A stretch of 64,000 bases of DNA, taken from contig CAZORA010000005.1 in the NCBI GenBank assembly GCA_964582225.1, positions 1-64,000 of the forward strand. Reading direction: 5' to 3'. This DNA comes from Dokdonella_A sp964582225. GTDB lineage: Bacteria; Pseudomonadota; Gammaproteobacteria; Xanthomonadales; Rhodanobacteraceae. This document shows, piece by piece, positions 25,435 through 35,874 of this stretch. The translations under genes and the position numbers were made by a program. The notes below the pieces were generated by a model. That model was given only the letters and a program-made list of their open reading frames with translations, had not been told where the DNA came from and made no database searches. Numbering within the stretch: position 1 is the stretch's first letter; every line of letters begins with the position of its first letter.

Positions 25435-26865
25435 TCAGTAGCGGTAGTGGTCGGGCTTGTAGGGTCCTTCCACCGGTACGCCGAGGTAGGCCGCCTGCGC
25501 GGCGCTCAAGGTGGTGAGCTTGACGCCGATCTTTTCCAGGTGCAGCCGCGCGACTTCCTCGTCGAGCTTCTTGGGCAGTAGGTAGACCTTCCTCTCATAG
25601 TGGTCGCGGTGCGTCCAGAGGTCGATCTGCGCCAGGGTCTGGTTGGAAAACGAATTCGACATGACGAAGCTCGGGTGGCCGGTCGCGCAGCCGAGGTTCA
25701 CCAGCCGCCCTTCGGCGAGCAGAAAGATCGCGTGGCCGTCGGCGAAGCTGTACTTGTCCACCTGCGGCTTGATGTTGAGGCGGGTCGCACCCGACTGATT
25801 CAGGCGGTCGACTTCGATTTCGTTGTCGAAGTGGCCGATGTTGCAGACGATCGCCTGGTCCTTCATCGCCTGCATGTGCTCGAGGCGGATCACGTCGCGG
25901 TTGCCGGTGGTGGTGACGTAGATGTCGCCGCTGCCAAGCGTGGCTTCGACGGTATTGACCTCGAAGCCCTCCATCGCCGCCTGCAGGGCGCAGATCGGGT
26001 CGATTTCGGTGACGATGACGCGGGCGCCGTAGGCGCGCAGGCTGTGCGCGCAGCCCTTGCCGACGTCGCCGTAGCCGCAGACGACGGCGACCTTGCCGGC
26101 GAGCATCACGTCCATCGCGCGCTTCAGGCCGTCGGCGAGCGATTCGCGGCAGCCGTAGAGGTTGTCGAACTTGCTCTTGGTCACGGAATCGTTGACGTTG
26201 ATCGCCGGCACCAGCAGCTTGCCGTCCTGGGCCAGCTGGTAAAGACGATGGACGCCCGTCGTGGTTTCTTCGGAGACACCCTTCCAGTCCTTGACCACCT
26301 TGTGCCAGAAGCCGGGGCGCTCGGTGTGGACGCGCTTCAGCAGGTTCTTGATGACCTGTTCCTCGTGGTTCGAGGACGGCGTTTCGACCCAGCCGGAGCC
26401 GTTTTCGAGCTCGTATCCCTTGTGGATCAGCAGCGTCACGTCGCCGCCGTCATCGACCACCAGCTGCGGACCCAGGCCGCCGGGGAAGGACAGCGCCGCC
26501 AGCGTGCAGTCCCAGTATTCCTCGAGCGTCTCGCCCTTCCAGGCGAATACCGGCGTGCCGTCCGCGGCGATGGCCGCAGCGGCGTGGTCCTGGGTGGAGA
26601 AGATGTTGCAGGAAGCCCAGCGCACGTCGGCGCCGAGATCTCGCAGGGTCTCGATCAGCACCGCGGTCTGGATCGTCATGTGCAGGGAGCCGGTCACCCG
26701 CACGCCGGCGAGCGGCTTGCGCGGCGCGTACTGGTGGCGGATCGACATCAGCCCCGGCATCTCGTGCTCGGCGATGTCGATTTCCTTGCGGCCCCAGTCG
26801 TTGAGGCGGATGTTGGCGACCTTGTAGTCGCCCTCGGTCGAAAAAGCTTTCGCTTGTGCGTTCAT
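25435..26865 (-). CDS. ahcY: Adenosylhomocysteinase
   Basis: Hydrolyses S-adenosylhomocysteine to adenosine and homocysteine, relieving product inhibition of methyltransferases. The 476-residue enzyme has the NAD-binding motif CGYGDVGKGCAHSLRAYGAR. The substrate region includes CNIFSTQDHAAAAIA and TTTGVHRLYQL, and the C-terminus is KPDHYRY, the expected family end. The length includes the ~40-residue insertion common in proteobacterial SAHases (around PSSNHEEQVIKNLLKRVHTE). The start MNAQAKAFSTEGDYKVANIR at 26865 is supported by GGAGC nearby. It lies downstream of a SAH riboswitch and of metK, all on the minus strand. Confidence 0.97.
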   Translation of the reverse strand: MNAQAKAFSTEGDYKVANIRLNDWGRKEIDIAEHEMPGLMSIRHQYAPRKPLAGVRVTGSLHMTIQTAVLIETLRDLGADVRWASCNIFSTQDHAAAAIAADGTPVFAWKGETLEEYWDCTLAALSFPGGLGPQLVVDDGGDVTLLIHKGYELENGSGWVETPSSNHEEQVIKNLLKRVHTERPGFWHKVVKDWKGVSEETTTGVHRLYQLAQDGKLLVPAINVNDSVTKSKFDNLYGCRESLADGLKRAMDVMLAGKVAVVCGYGDVGKGCAHSLRAYGARVIVTEIDPICALQAAMEGFEVNTVEATLGSGDIYVTTTGNRDVIRLEHMQAMKDQAIVCNIGHFDNEIEVDRLNQSGATRLNIKPQVDKYSFADGHAIFLLAEGRLVNLGCATGHPSFVMSNSFSNQTLAQIDLWTHRDHYERKVYLLPKKLDEEVARLHLEKIGVKLTTLSAAQAAYLGVPVEGPYKPDHYRY

Positions 26866-26923
26866 CGAATGCTCCGCTGCGACGCCGCACCCGCCGCGCG
26901 GCAGGTGGATCGTCGATGGGTGC

Positions 26924-27033
26924 GGGCGCGGTTGCTGCAGGAAGTCCGTATCGAGCCTGGCTGTTGCAAGGCAGAGCACCGCGGTGCACGCTTGCGTGGA
27001 TTGCTCCACCTACAGTCGCAGCGCCCCTCGACA
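26924..27033 (-). ncRNA. S-adenosylhomocysteine (SAH) riboswitch upstream of ahcY
   Basis: Read on the minus strand. The 5' part is TGTCGAGGGGCGCTGCGAC, matching the conserved SAH core (CGAGGAGCGCUGCRAC). After a variable hairpin region comes AGCCAGGCTCGATA, the conserved closing part. The P1 stem TGTCGAG/CTCGATA pairs over 7 bp including one G-T. Downstream, a small CGG/CCG stem leads to GCGCCC, which can pair with GGGCGC of the core, as in the family's pseudoknot. It lies 58 bases before the ahcY ATG, its known partner gene. In known examples SAH binding raises expression. Confidence 0.85.
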
Positions 27034-27044
27034 GGAAGGCGGTG

Positions 27045-27050
27045 AGTATA
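27045..27050 (-). promoter_or_regulatory. -10 element of the ahcY promoter
   Basis: TATACT on the minus strand. The predicted start, near 27038, is about 5 bases before the first base of the riboswitch, so the transcript would begin with the riboswitch. No good -35 is visible. Confidence 0.55.
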
Positions 27051-27151
27051 TCCTGAGTTCGCGATAGAGCGATGAATGCTCGTCGTGGGCGGTTGCGCGT
27101 CTTGTCGCGCTGATGAACAGCGCCGGCGGCAAGCCTCGCTCGTGCGGGAAT

Positions 27152-27179
27152 GAAAAGGGCCGCGTGAGCGGCCCTTTTC
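27152..27179 (-). terminator. Rho-independent terminator of metK
   Basis: Perfect 12-bp inverted repeat GAAAAGGGCCGC (27152-27163), GTGA loop, GCGGCCCTTTTC (27168-27179), 20 bases after the metK stop. On the minus strand the stem ends in TTTT. Confidence 0.88.
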
Positions 27180-27199
27180 ACGTCCGGGGCACAGGTGAT

Positions 27200-28399
<1,200 letters not shown>

Positions 28400-28598
28400 C
28401 GAGACATATATCCTTCAATGCGGATAAATGGATGGAAAACGCGGCGCATGATACACGCGAGCGGTACGCTTTGCATGACACGTGGGCCTTTCGGTCCACC
28501 ATCATCGCTACAATCCGGCGCAAGCCGTCGTGCGCGCGGCTCCTGACGCCCGGCCATGCCGCCCACGGCTTCTGCTCACAACACGGAATCCTGCTGCC

Positions 28599-30692
28599 AT
28601 GTCGATGCTTTTACGCCGCTCGCGCCTGCTCTGCGCGCTCATTGCCGTTGCCTTGGGCGCAGGTGTCGAGGCGGCCACATCCGCAAGTTCCGCCAGCGGC
28701 CTCACCCTGGGAGTGGTGCCGGTCGATACCGGCACCGAGCGCAGCGATGGCCGCTACGCCGCCGATGGCGCGGCCATCGAGCTCTACGCGCCGGCCTACC
28801 GTGCACGGCGAGGCGACGCGGAGCAGATGGCCCGCGAGTTCGTCGCCGCACGGCAGGCGCAGCTCGGCCTGTCCGGCAGTGAGCTGGACAGCCTCCAGCT
28901 GGCTGCGCTGCGCAGTGGCCAAGCCTTCTCGGTAGTGCGTTTGCGCCAGGTGCAGCAGGGACTGCCGGTGTATGGCAGCGATCTTGCCATCAGTGTGGCG
29001 CCGGACGGCAAGGTGCTGTTCGTGGCCAATGCCACGGTGCGTGGCCTGACGACCGTAAATGCGATGGCCACGGTCAGTCAGGCGCGGGCACGTAACCTCG
29101 CCATGCAGTACCTCGGCACGCGGGCCACCCGCCACGAAGCGAGCGCGCAGATGATCTACGGTGCCGCAGACAGCACGCACCTGGTCTGGCAGCTGTTGAT
29201 CATCGCCAAAGATGGCCTGCGCGGTACCTGGGAAGTGCTGGTCGATGCGCACACGGGAAAGGTGCTGCGCGCTGTCGATACCAATGTCTACGCCGACGGC
29301 AGCGGGATGGTGTTCCATCCTGATCCGCTGTCCTCTACCGGCAGCGCCTATGGTGCCCCCGGCTATCTCGACGGATCCGACGTCGACACGGCGCAGCTGA
29401 CCGCCGCCCGCGTGCCGGTGACGCTGCGGGACATCGGCTTCAGCGGTGGCAACTACAGCCTTACCGGTCCCTATGCGGTGTGCTGGGAGTGGGAATCGCC
29501 CAACGACGGCGATTGCCCGGTGCAGGCCTCGAGCGATTTCGATTTCACCCGCGGCGAGCTCAGCTTCGAGGCGGTCAACGGCTATTACCACCTCGATACC
29601 TTCCTGCGCTACGTCAATGAGACGCTGGGCGTGGCCGCCATGCCGCGCCACTACGCGGGCGGCGTGCGCTACGACGCGCATGGCGAGAACGGGGCCGACA
29701 ATGCCCACTACGGCAGCGCGACCGATGAATTGGTGTTCGGCGAGGGTGGGGTGGACGACGCCGAAGACGGAGATGTGCTGGTGCATGAGCTGGGCCACGC
29801 CATTCACAACTGGGTGACCGACGGCGGCCTGTCGCAGCAGCAGGGCCTGTCGGAAGGCACGGGCGACTATCTGGCGGTGGCCTACAGCCACGATTTTCCC
29901 AATCAGTGGACCCCAGCCGACGCTGCCTATTACTGGGTCTTCAGCTGGGACGGCCACAATCCGATCTGGCCCGGTCGCATCACCAACTACCAGCTGCAAC
30001 GCACTTACCAGAACCTGCCGAGCGCCATCCACACCGCCGGCCAGTACTGGGCCTCGTGCAACCACCGCGCGCGTGACGTGCTCGGTGGCCTGGCGATGGA
30101 CAAGGCCTTCCTCGAGGGCCTGTCGATGACCACCTCCAGCAGCAATCAGAAAGCGGCGGCGCAGGCGGTGATCAATGCCGCGGCGGCGCTGGGCTACAGT
30201 CAGGCGCAAATCGACGCCATCGGCGTGGCCTACAACTCGGGCAACACCGGCGGCAATACCGGCTGTACCTACGATGTGACCGTGCCGGAGGCGATCGGCG
30301 GCGCGGTGGTGAGCCTCGGGCAGACCTCGATCAGTGCCAGTGTGCCTCTGGGCAGCACGGTTGAGGACGTGCTCACGATCGGCAACACCGGCACGCTGCA
30401 GCTGGACTGGGAGCTGGATGCCTCCGCTGCAGTCGACTGCAGCGTGTCCAGCATGCCCGCCTGGCTGTCGCTGACCCCGCTCAGCGGCAGCGTCGGCGTC
30501 GGCGCGCGGCCGGTCGCGGTGACCCTCACGCTGGATGCGCGGGCGCTGCTGCCGGGGACCTACACCACTCAGATCTGCGTCCATAGCAACGACAGCGAAT
30601 CGCCGCTGATCGTGGTGCCGTTGGAGCTCGCAGTCGAGGAAGTCGATGACACGCTGTTCCGCAATGGCTTCGAACTCCCGATTGGCGGCTGA
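28599..30692 (+). CDS. Secreted zinc metalloprotease with FTP prodomain and FRNGFE C-terminal tag
   Basis: A 697-residue secreted protease. The signal peptide is LLCALIAVALGAGVEAA. An FTP/PepSY-like propeptide region (residues ~70-220, including RLRQVQQGLPVYGSDLAISV) is followed by the catalytic domain with HELGHAIHNW (HExxH; His396, Glu397, His400) and the downstream Glu ligand in GLSEGTGDYLA. This fits an M4/M36-like fold. A beta-sandwich follows (STVEDVLTIGNTGTLQLDWE), then DDTLFRNGFELPIGG at the extreme end. The FRNGFE ending recurs in the subtilase at 58-60 kb. The ATG at 28599 is chosen for the signal peptide. Divergent from metK. Likely substrate: extracellular protein. Confidence 0.88.
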   Translation: MSMLLRRSRLLCALIAVALGAGVEAATSASSASGLTLGVVPVDTGTERSDGRYAADGAAIELYAPAYRARRGDAEQMAREFVAARQAQLGLSGSELDSLQLAALRSGQAFSVVRLRQVQQGLPVYGSDLAISVAPDGKVLFVANATVRGLTTVNAMATVSQARARNLAMQYLGTRATRHEASAQMIYGAADSTHLVWQLLIIAKDGLRGTWEVLVDAHTGKVLRAVDTNVYADGSGMVFHPDPLSSTGSAYGAPGYLDGSDVDTAQLTAARVPVTLRDIGFSGGNYSLTGPYAVCWEWESPNDGDCPVQASSDFDFTRGELSFEAVNGYYHLDTFLRYVNETLGVAAMPRHYAGGVRYDAHGENGADNAHYGSATDELVFGEGGVDDAEDGDVLVHELGHAIHNWVTDGGLSQQQGLSEGTGDYLAVAYSHDFPNQWTPADAAYYWVFSWDGHNPIWPGRITNYQLQRTYQNLPSAIHTAGQYWASCNHRARDVLGGLAMDKAFLEGLSMTTSSSNQKAAAQAVINAAAALGYSQAQIDAIGVAYNSGNTGGNTGCTYDVTVPEAIGGAVVSLGQTSISASVPLGSTVEDVLTIGNTGTLQLDWELDASAAVDCSVSSMPAWLSLTPLSGSVGVGARPVAVTLTLDARALLPGTYTTQICVHSNDSESPLIVVPLELAVEEVDDTLFRNGFELPIGG

Positions 30693-30809
30693 GCCGGAGC
30701 CGGCGACAGTTGGCGTGTCGGCGTTGCGTCTGCGCGATGCGATGTCGGCGACACCCGGACGCCGCGTCCAATGGTCGCCCCGGTCGCAGCGGGCGGGACG
30801 GTCATCTCG

Positions 30810-32225
30810 ATGAAGGCGTTGGAGGCCCTGCGGGCCATCGTCGGTGACGCCGCCCTGCTCACCGGGGAGGATGCCGCGGCTGCCTGCATCGACTGGCGCG
30901 GGCGCTACCGGGGCCGGGCATTGGCGCTGGCACGCCCAGGGACGATGGCCGAAGTGGCTGCGGTGGTGCGCGAATGCGCTGCGCGTGGCATCGGCATCGT
31001 GCCGCAGGGAGGCAACACCGGCCTCAACGGCGGTGCGACGCCGGATGCCTCCGGGCGCCAGCTGCTGCTGTCGCTTGCGCGCATGCAGCGCATCCGCGGT
31101 ATCGACACCGACAACGACAGCATCGAAGTCGAGGCCGGCTGCGTGCTGCAGAACGTACAGGCGGCGGCGCGTGCTGCCGGCCGTCTGTTTCCGCTGAGCC
31201 TCGCCTCTGAAGGCAGCTGCACCATCGGCGGCAACCTCGCCACCAATGCCGGCGGCACCCAGGTGCTGCGCTACGGCAACATGCGTGAGCTCGCCCTCGG
31301 CCTGGAAGTGGTGACCGCCAGCGGCGAGATCTGGCACGGTCTGCGCGCGCTGCGCAAGGACAACACCGGCTACGACCTGCGTGATCTCCTGATCGGTAGC
31401 GAAGGTACCCTTGGCATCATCACTGCGGCGACGCTGAAGCTCTTTCCCCTGCCGGCCGCGCGCATCACCGGCCTGCTGACGGTGGCCACGATCGAGCAGG
31501 CGATCACCCTGCTGGCGCGGGCGCGGGCGGGTTTCGGCGCCTCCCTGAGCGGCTTCGAGCTGATGAGTCAGGCCTGCCTCGCCGAGGTCGCGCGCGTCTT
31601 CCCCGACCTGGCTCAGCCGTATCCGCTGGCGACGGCTCCATGGCAGGTGCTGGTCGAGGTGTCCGGCGCCGACAGCGAAACGCAGCTCCGCGCCCGCTTC
31701 GAGAGCGTCATCGGTCAGGCGCTGACCGATGGCCTGGTCGGCGATGCGGTGGTCGGCGAATCGCTGGCTCGCAGCGCCGCCCTCTGGCATCTGCGCGAAA
31801 GCATTCCGCTGGCCGAGAAGGCGCGGGGCAAGAGCCTCAAGCACGACATCTCGCTGCCGCTCTCGCGCATGGCCACCTTCGTCGACGAGATGGCGCGGGC
31901 GCTGCAGGCAGCTTTCCCCGGCATTCGCCTGGTGATCTTCGGCCACCTCGGCGATGGCAACCTGCATTACAACGTGGCTTGCGGAACCGATCTCGACGAA
32001 GCCAGCCTGCTGGCTCGTGAGGAGGCGGTGGCGGCCTTCATCTACGATCGCGTGCACGCCGCCGGTGGCTCGATCAGTGCCGAGCATGGCATCGGCCGGC
32101 TCAAGTGCGATCTGCTGCCGCGTTATCAGGATCCGGTGGCCCTTGCGCTGATGCACGCGCTCAAGGGCGCACTCGATCCGCGCGGCATCATGAATCCAGG
32201 CAAGCTGCTTCCACCTGAGCCTTGA
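30810..32225 (+). CDS. FAD-linked D-2-hydroxyacid dehydrogenase (GlcD-like)
   Basis: Flavoprotein of the GlcD/D-lactate/D-2-hydroxyglutarate dehydrogenase group. The PCMH-type FAD-binding domain is in the first half (VPQGGNTGLNGGATPDASGR, then ASEGSCTIGGNLATNAGGTQ). The C-terminal FAD-linked oxidase domain has FGHLGDGNLHYN and ISAEHGIGRLKCDLLPRY. Substrate cannot be decided; D-2-hydroxyglutarate and D-lactate are candidates. The ATG at 30810 (MKALEALRAIVG) gives 471 residues; an in-frame ATG at 30771 would add 13. No partner Fe-S subunit gene (glcE/glcF) is adjacent. Convergent with the bkd genes, 130 bases away. Confidence 0.9.
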   Translation: MKALEALRAIVGDAALLTGEDAAAACIDWRGRYRGRALALARPGTMAEVAAVVRECAARGIGIVPQGGNTGLNGGATPDASGRQLLLSLARMQRIRGIDTDNDSIEVEAGCVLQNVQAAARAAGRLFPLSLASEGSCTIGGNLATNAGGTQVLRYGNMRELALGLEVVTASGEIWHGLRALRKDNTGYDLRDLLIGSEGTLGIITAATLKLFPLPAARITGLLTVATIEQAITLLARARAGFGASLSGFELMSQACLAEVARVFPDLAQPYPLATAPWQVLVEVSGADSETQLRARFESVIGQALTDGLVGDAVVGESLARSAALWHLRESIPLAEKARGKSLKHDISLPLSRMATFVDEMARALQAAFPGIRLVIFGHLGDGNLHYNVACGTDLDEASLLAREEAVAAFIYDRVHAAGGSISAEHGIGRLKCDLLPRYQDPVALALMHALKGALDPRGIMNPGKLLPPEP

Positions 32226-32355
32226 GCCCGACGCCCGGTCGTTGCGTGGCGGCCGGATCGCTGTTGGGCGCCAGACCGCAGCTGCGGCGATGCTCGCCGG
32301 CCGGAATCTCGCCCGCGCTGTGCTGCCCGGAGCGAGGTGGCTGGCATGCGCTGCC

Positions 32356-33684
32356 CTACTGCGGCAGCGCCAGATCGTCGAGCAGCGCCTTCAGGAAGCG
32401 CGCGGCTTCGCCCCCGGTGCAGGCGCGGTGGTCGAAGGTGAGCGAGATCGGCATGCGCCGATGCACCTCGATGCCGCCCATGACGGCCACCACATCGTGG
32501 CTGAGCTTGCCGGCGCCGATGATGGCGACGCAGGGCGGCACCACCACGACCGTGCCGTAGCGGCCGGCGAACACGCCGAAGTTGGACAGGCTGATGGTGT
32601 AGCCGGCGAGCTCGGAGGCCGGGATCGAGCGGTCCTCGACCTGCGCGCGCAGGCGGTTGATGCCTTCGCGCAGGCCGCGCCCGTCGAGCAGGTGGGCATT
32701 GCGCAGCGCCGGCACGAACAGACCGTCCGGCGTGTCCACGGCGATGCCGAGGTCGACGTGCGGGTGGCGCGTAAGCGTGAGGTTTTCATCGTCGAACCAG
32801 GCGTTGAGCGAGGGCTCGGCGCGGCAGGCGGCGACGATCGCGCGGATCAGGCGCGCGGTGATGTCCTGCTTGCCGAGCCAGGCGTGCAGATCGGCGTCGT
32901 CGACGATGGTGGTCTGCACCACCCGCGCGTGGGCGTCGGCCATTACCCGCGCCATGTTGCGGCGCACGCCCTTGAGCTGTTCGGGCTGGCCGCTCGCCGC
33001 GACCGTCGGCGGGGTGGTGCGCATGGGTTTGCCGGCGGCGGATAAGCTGCTGCGCTGGGCCGGGGCGGCGGGGGCGGCGAAGCTCGGCTGCGCCGCCGGC
33101 ACTGCCGCCGCAGCCGCGCCGAGCTGGGCGGTGCCGGCCGCTGCGGCGTTCTTCACGTCCTGCATGGTCACCACGCCGCCGGCGCCGCTCGGCGCGACGC
33201 GAGCCAGATCGACCTTCAGCTTGCGCGCCATCGCGCGCACCGCGGGTACGGCCTTGGCCCCGCCTGCGGTGGAGGCCGCCTCGCTGCGCACCTCGTTGCT
33301 GCTGGCGACGGCGCCGACCACGGTGCCTTCGTCCTCGCGCTCGGCGCTGGCGGCAGGCGCCGCGGCGGCCGCCGGGGTCGGAGCGGGCGCCGGCGCGTGG
33401 CCGTGGCCGGCGGCGTTGTCGGCGCGCTGTTTGCCCTTGGGGTCGAGCTCGAACTCGGCCAGCGGCGCGCCGGTCGCGATCACGTCGCCGTTGGCGCCGT
33501 GCTGCTTCAGGAGCTTGCCGGTGAAAGGCGAGGGAACCTCGACCACGGCCTTGGCCGTCTCCATCGAGATCAGCGGTGCGTCGAGCTTGACGCTCTCGCC
33601 TTCTTTCACCAGCCATTCGACGATGGTGGCGTCGGGCAGACCTTCGCCGAGGTCGGGGAGGAGGAAGGTTCGGTTCTCAGCCAT
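32356..33684 (-). CDS. bkdB: Branched-chain 2-oxoacid dehydrogenase E2 (dihydrolipoyl acyltransferase)
   Basis: E2 core of the 2-oxoacid dehydrogenase complex, 442 residues. A single N-terminal lipoyl domain has the lipoylated Lys45 in SMETAKAVVEV (one residue differs from the usual ETDKA). After an Ala/Pro linker is the E1/E3-binding domain (PAVRAMARKLKVDLARV, GAGGVVTMQDVKN), then the acyltransferase domain. The active-site motif reads DHRACTGGEAARF: the His (residue ~419) is kept but the Asp of the usual HRxxDG is Thr. It is third in the minus-strand set E1 alpha-E1 beta-E2. No E3 gene is in the window, so a shared lipoamide dehydrogenase is expected. Confidence 0.9.
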   Translation of the reverse strand: MAENRTFLLPDLGEGLPDATIVEWLVKEGESVKLDAPLISMETAKAVVEVPSPFTGKLLKQHGANGDVIATGAPLAEFELDPKGKQRADNAAGHGHAPAPAPTPAAAAAPAASAEREDEGTVVGAVASSNEVRSEAASTAGGAKAVPAVRAMARKLKVDLARVAPSGAGGVVTMQDVKNAAAAGTAQLGAAAAAVPAAQPSFAAPAAPAQRSSLSAAGKPMRTTPPTVAASGQPEQLKGVRRNMARVMADAHARVVQTTIVDDADLHAWLGKQDITARLIRAIVAACRAEPSLNAWFDDENLTLTRHPHVDLGIAVDTPDGLFVPALRNAHLLDGRGLREGINRLRAQVEDRSIPASELAGYTISLSNFGVFAGRYGTVVVVPPCVAIIGAGKLSHDVVAVMGGIEVHRRMPISLTFDHRACTGGEAARFLKALLDDLALPQ

Positions 33685-33738
33685 GGCTTGCAGTCCGGGA
33701 GTCTGGAGTGGGGAATCGGGATGCGTGGGGGTGCGGCT

Positions 33739-34719
33739 TCAGCTTGCCGCCAGCGCGCGCTTGACGGCCGCCACTACCCGCGCCGTGCTCGGCAGCTGCT
33801 TGCCTTCCAGCCGATACAGCGGCGTGTGCACGTCGTAGCCGGCGACCCGCTCGATCGGCGCCAGCAGGTCGTAGAGGCACTCCTCGGCGATCCGCGCGGC
33901 AATCTCGGCGCCGAAGCCGGCGGTCTTTGGCGCCTCGTGCACGATCACGCAGCGGCCGGTCTTGTGGATCGACTCGGCCACGGTGTCGAAGTCGAGCGGA
34001 GTCAGCGTGGCGAGATCGATCACCTCCGCGCCGATGCCTTCCTGGGCGAGCTGCTCGGCGGCTTCGAGGGACTCCTTCACCTGCGCGCCCCAGGTGATGA
34101 TGCTCACGTCGCTGCCGTCACGCAGTACGAAGCAGACGTCGAGTGGCAGCGCCTCGCCGTCGTCGGGCACTTCTTCCTTGTACTGGCGATAGATGCGCTT
34201 GGGCTCGAAGAAGACCACCGGGTCGGGGTCGCGTATCGCCGCCAGCAGCAGGCCGTAGGCGCGCGCGGGCGAGGAGGGCAGCACCACGCGCAGGCCCGGC
34301 ACGTTGGTGAACAGGTGCTCGTTGGCTTCGGAATGGTGCTCGGGAGCGTGGATGCCGCCGCCCCAGGGCGCGCGGAACACCGCTGGGCAGGTGATGCGGC
34401 CGCGGGTGCGGTTTCGCATGCGCGCGGCGTGACAGATGATGTGCTCCAGCATCGGGTAGATGAAGCCCTCGAACTGGGCTTCGGCAATTGGCCGCATGCC
34501 CTGTGCGGCGAGGCCGACGGTGACGCCGGCGATGGAAAGCTCGTCGAGCGGAGTGTCGAGCACGCGCAGCTCGCCGAATTTTTCCGAGAGTCCCTGGGTG
34601 GCGCGGAACACGCCTCCGTTGACACCCACGTCCTCGCCCAAAACCATGACCGAATCGTCATGCGCCATCTCCCAGGCCATCGCCTGGGTAACCGCCTCAA
34701 TCAGCGTGATCTGTGCCAT
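33739..34719 (-). CDS. bkdA2: Branched-chain 2-oxoacid dehydrogenase E1 beta
   Basis: Beta subunit of the thiamine diphosphate-dependent E1 component, 326 residues. It starts MAQITLIEAVTQAMAWEMAH and has VLGEDVGVNGGVFRATQGLS, LDTPLDELSIAGVTVGLA, and the metal/TPP-proximal RAPWGGGIHAPEHHSEANE, where the tandem His is typical of branched-chain enzymes. A C-terminal transketolase-like domain follows. The gene lies 69 bases after E1 alpha and 54 before E2. Confidence 0.95.
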   Translation of the reverse strand: MAQITLIEAVTQAMAWEMAHDDSVMVLGEDVGVNGGVFRATQGLSEKFGELRVLDTPLDELSIAGVTVGLAAQGMRPIAEAQFEGFIYPMLEHIICHAARMRNRTRGRITCPAVFRAPWGGGIHAPEHHSEANEHLFTNVPGLRVVLPSSPARAYGLLLAAIRDPDPVVFFEPKRIYRQYKEEVPDDGEALPLDVCFVLRDGSDVSIITWGAQVKESLEAAEQLAQEGIGAEVIDLATLTPLDFDTVAESIHKTGRCVIVHEAPKTAGFGAEIAARIAEECLYDLLAPIERVAGYDVHTPLYRLEGKQLPSTARVVAAVKRALAAS

Positions 34720-34788
34720 TTGCCTTGTTTCCGCAGGTTTGCGCGCGCTGCGCGCAGTCGAATTCCGGTGCCGGTGCCGCCGGCACGA

Positions 34789-35874
34789 TCAGTGCTCCGA
34801 GGTCTCCAGCGACAGCGCGTACGCGCGCTGCTTCTCGAGGTCGGCGGGGAGCTCGGCGAAGGTGTAGTCGAAAATCGCCTCGAGCGGCTGCGCCTTGGTC
34901 TCCAGGTAGGCGTTGACCTCGTTGTCCATCCAGTCGTCGCACTCGTGGTGCCAGGCGTCCTCTTTCTTCTGGTTCCACGCCTTCTTCGATTCGAGCCACT
35001 TGCGCATGCGCTTCAGCGGATCCTTCTTCCAGGCCTCATCGACTTCCTTCTTGTTGCGGTAGCGGCGCGCGTCATCTGCGGTCGTATGGTCGCCCAGGCG
35101 ATAGGTGACCGCCTCGATCACGCTGCCACCCTTGCCGCTGCGGGCGCGGGCCAGCGCGTCTTCCATCGCCTTGCGCACCGCGAAGTAGTCGTTGCCGTCG
35201 ACCTGGATGCAGTGGAGTCCGGCGCCCAGGCCCTTCTGCGCCAGGGTCTCGGCGCCGTTCTGGTATTTGCGCGGCACCGAGATCGCCCACTGGTTGTTGA
35301 CGATCACCGCGACCAGCGGCAGCTGGCGCGCGCCGGCGATGTTGATCGCACCGTTGAAGTCGCCCTTGGACGAACCGCCGTCGCCGATGGTGCACACCGC
35401 GACGCGCTTCTCCTTGCGGATCTTGAAGGCCAGCGCGGTGCCGGCCGCGTGCAGGCACTGGGTCGCGATCGGTACCGCCCAGGCGAAGTCGTGGCGCGCC
35501 GGTTCGTTGACGTAGTCGTTGCCGCGCTCGTCACCGCCCCAGTACATGTAGACGTCGCGCGGGCGCACGCCGCGGTAGAGCTGCGCGCCGTATTCGCGGT
35601 AGCTCGGTGCCAGCACGTCTTCGGGGCGCATCGCACTGCCGATGCCGACGTGGGCCGCCTCGTGGCCGAGGCAGGAGGCGTAGGTACCGAGCTTGCCGGT
35701 GCGCTGCAGGGCGATCGATTTGGCGTCGAAGATGCGAGTCGAGAACATCAGCTTGTAGATCTCGACCATCTGCTCGAGATCCTTGGTGAACTCCGGCAGA
35801 TCCTTGCGGGTCGGCTTGCCCTCGGTGTCGAGGTATTGCAGGTATTCGATTTCGAACTTGGCAGCGATGGCCAC
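34789..35874 (-). CDS. bkdA1: Branched-chain 2-oxoacid dehydrogenase E1 alpha
   Basis: Alpha subunit of E1, 361 residues. It decarboxylates 2-oxo acids from Val, Leu and Ile with thiamine diphosphate. The TPP motif runs from GDGGSSKGDFNGAINIAG to NNQWAISVP. The regulatory-loop-like segment YRLGDHTTADDARRYRNKKE is typical of the branched-chain rather than the pyruvate enzyme. First gene of the minus-strand bkd set, divergent from the peptide transporter across a 282-base gap where I see no clear regulatory motif. Confidence 0.95.
   Translation of the reverse strand: MAIAAKFEIEYLQYLDTEGKPTRKDLPEFTKDLEQMVEIYKLMFSTRIFDAKSIALQRTGKLGTYASCLGHEAAHVGIGSAMRPEDVLAPSYREYGAQLYRGVRPRDVYMYWGGDERGNDYVNEPARHDFAWAVPIATQCLHAAGTALAFKIRKEKRVAVCTIGDGGSSKGDFNGAINIAGARQLPLVAVIVNNQWAISVPRKYQNGAETLAQKGLGAGLHCIQVDGNDYFAVRKAMEDALARARSGKGGSVIEAVTYRLGDHTTADDARRYRNKKEVDEAWKKDPLKRMRKWLESKKAWNQKKEDAWHHECDDWMDNEVNAYLETKAQPLEAIFDYTFAELPADLEKQRAYALSLETSEH

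Noticed and set aside
25170..25517. Possible gene between clc and ahcY
   Set aside because: The frame runs into the ahcY 3' end on the opposite strand and its composition is Arg/Gly-rich without motifs.
28611..32156. 1181-codon minus-strand frame opposite the metalloprotease and FAD enzyme
   Set aside because: Antisense to two well-supported genes; no domain, signal or start context.
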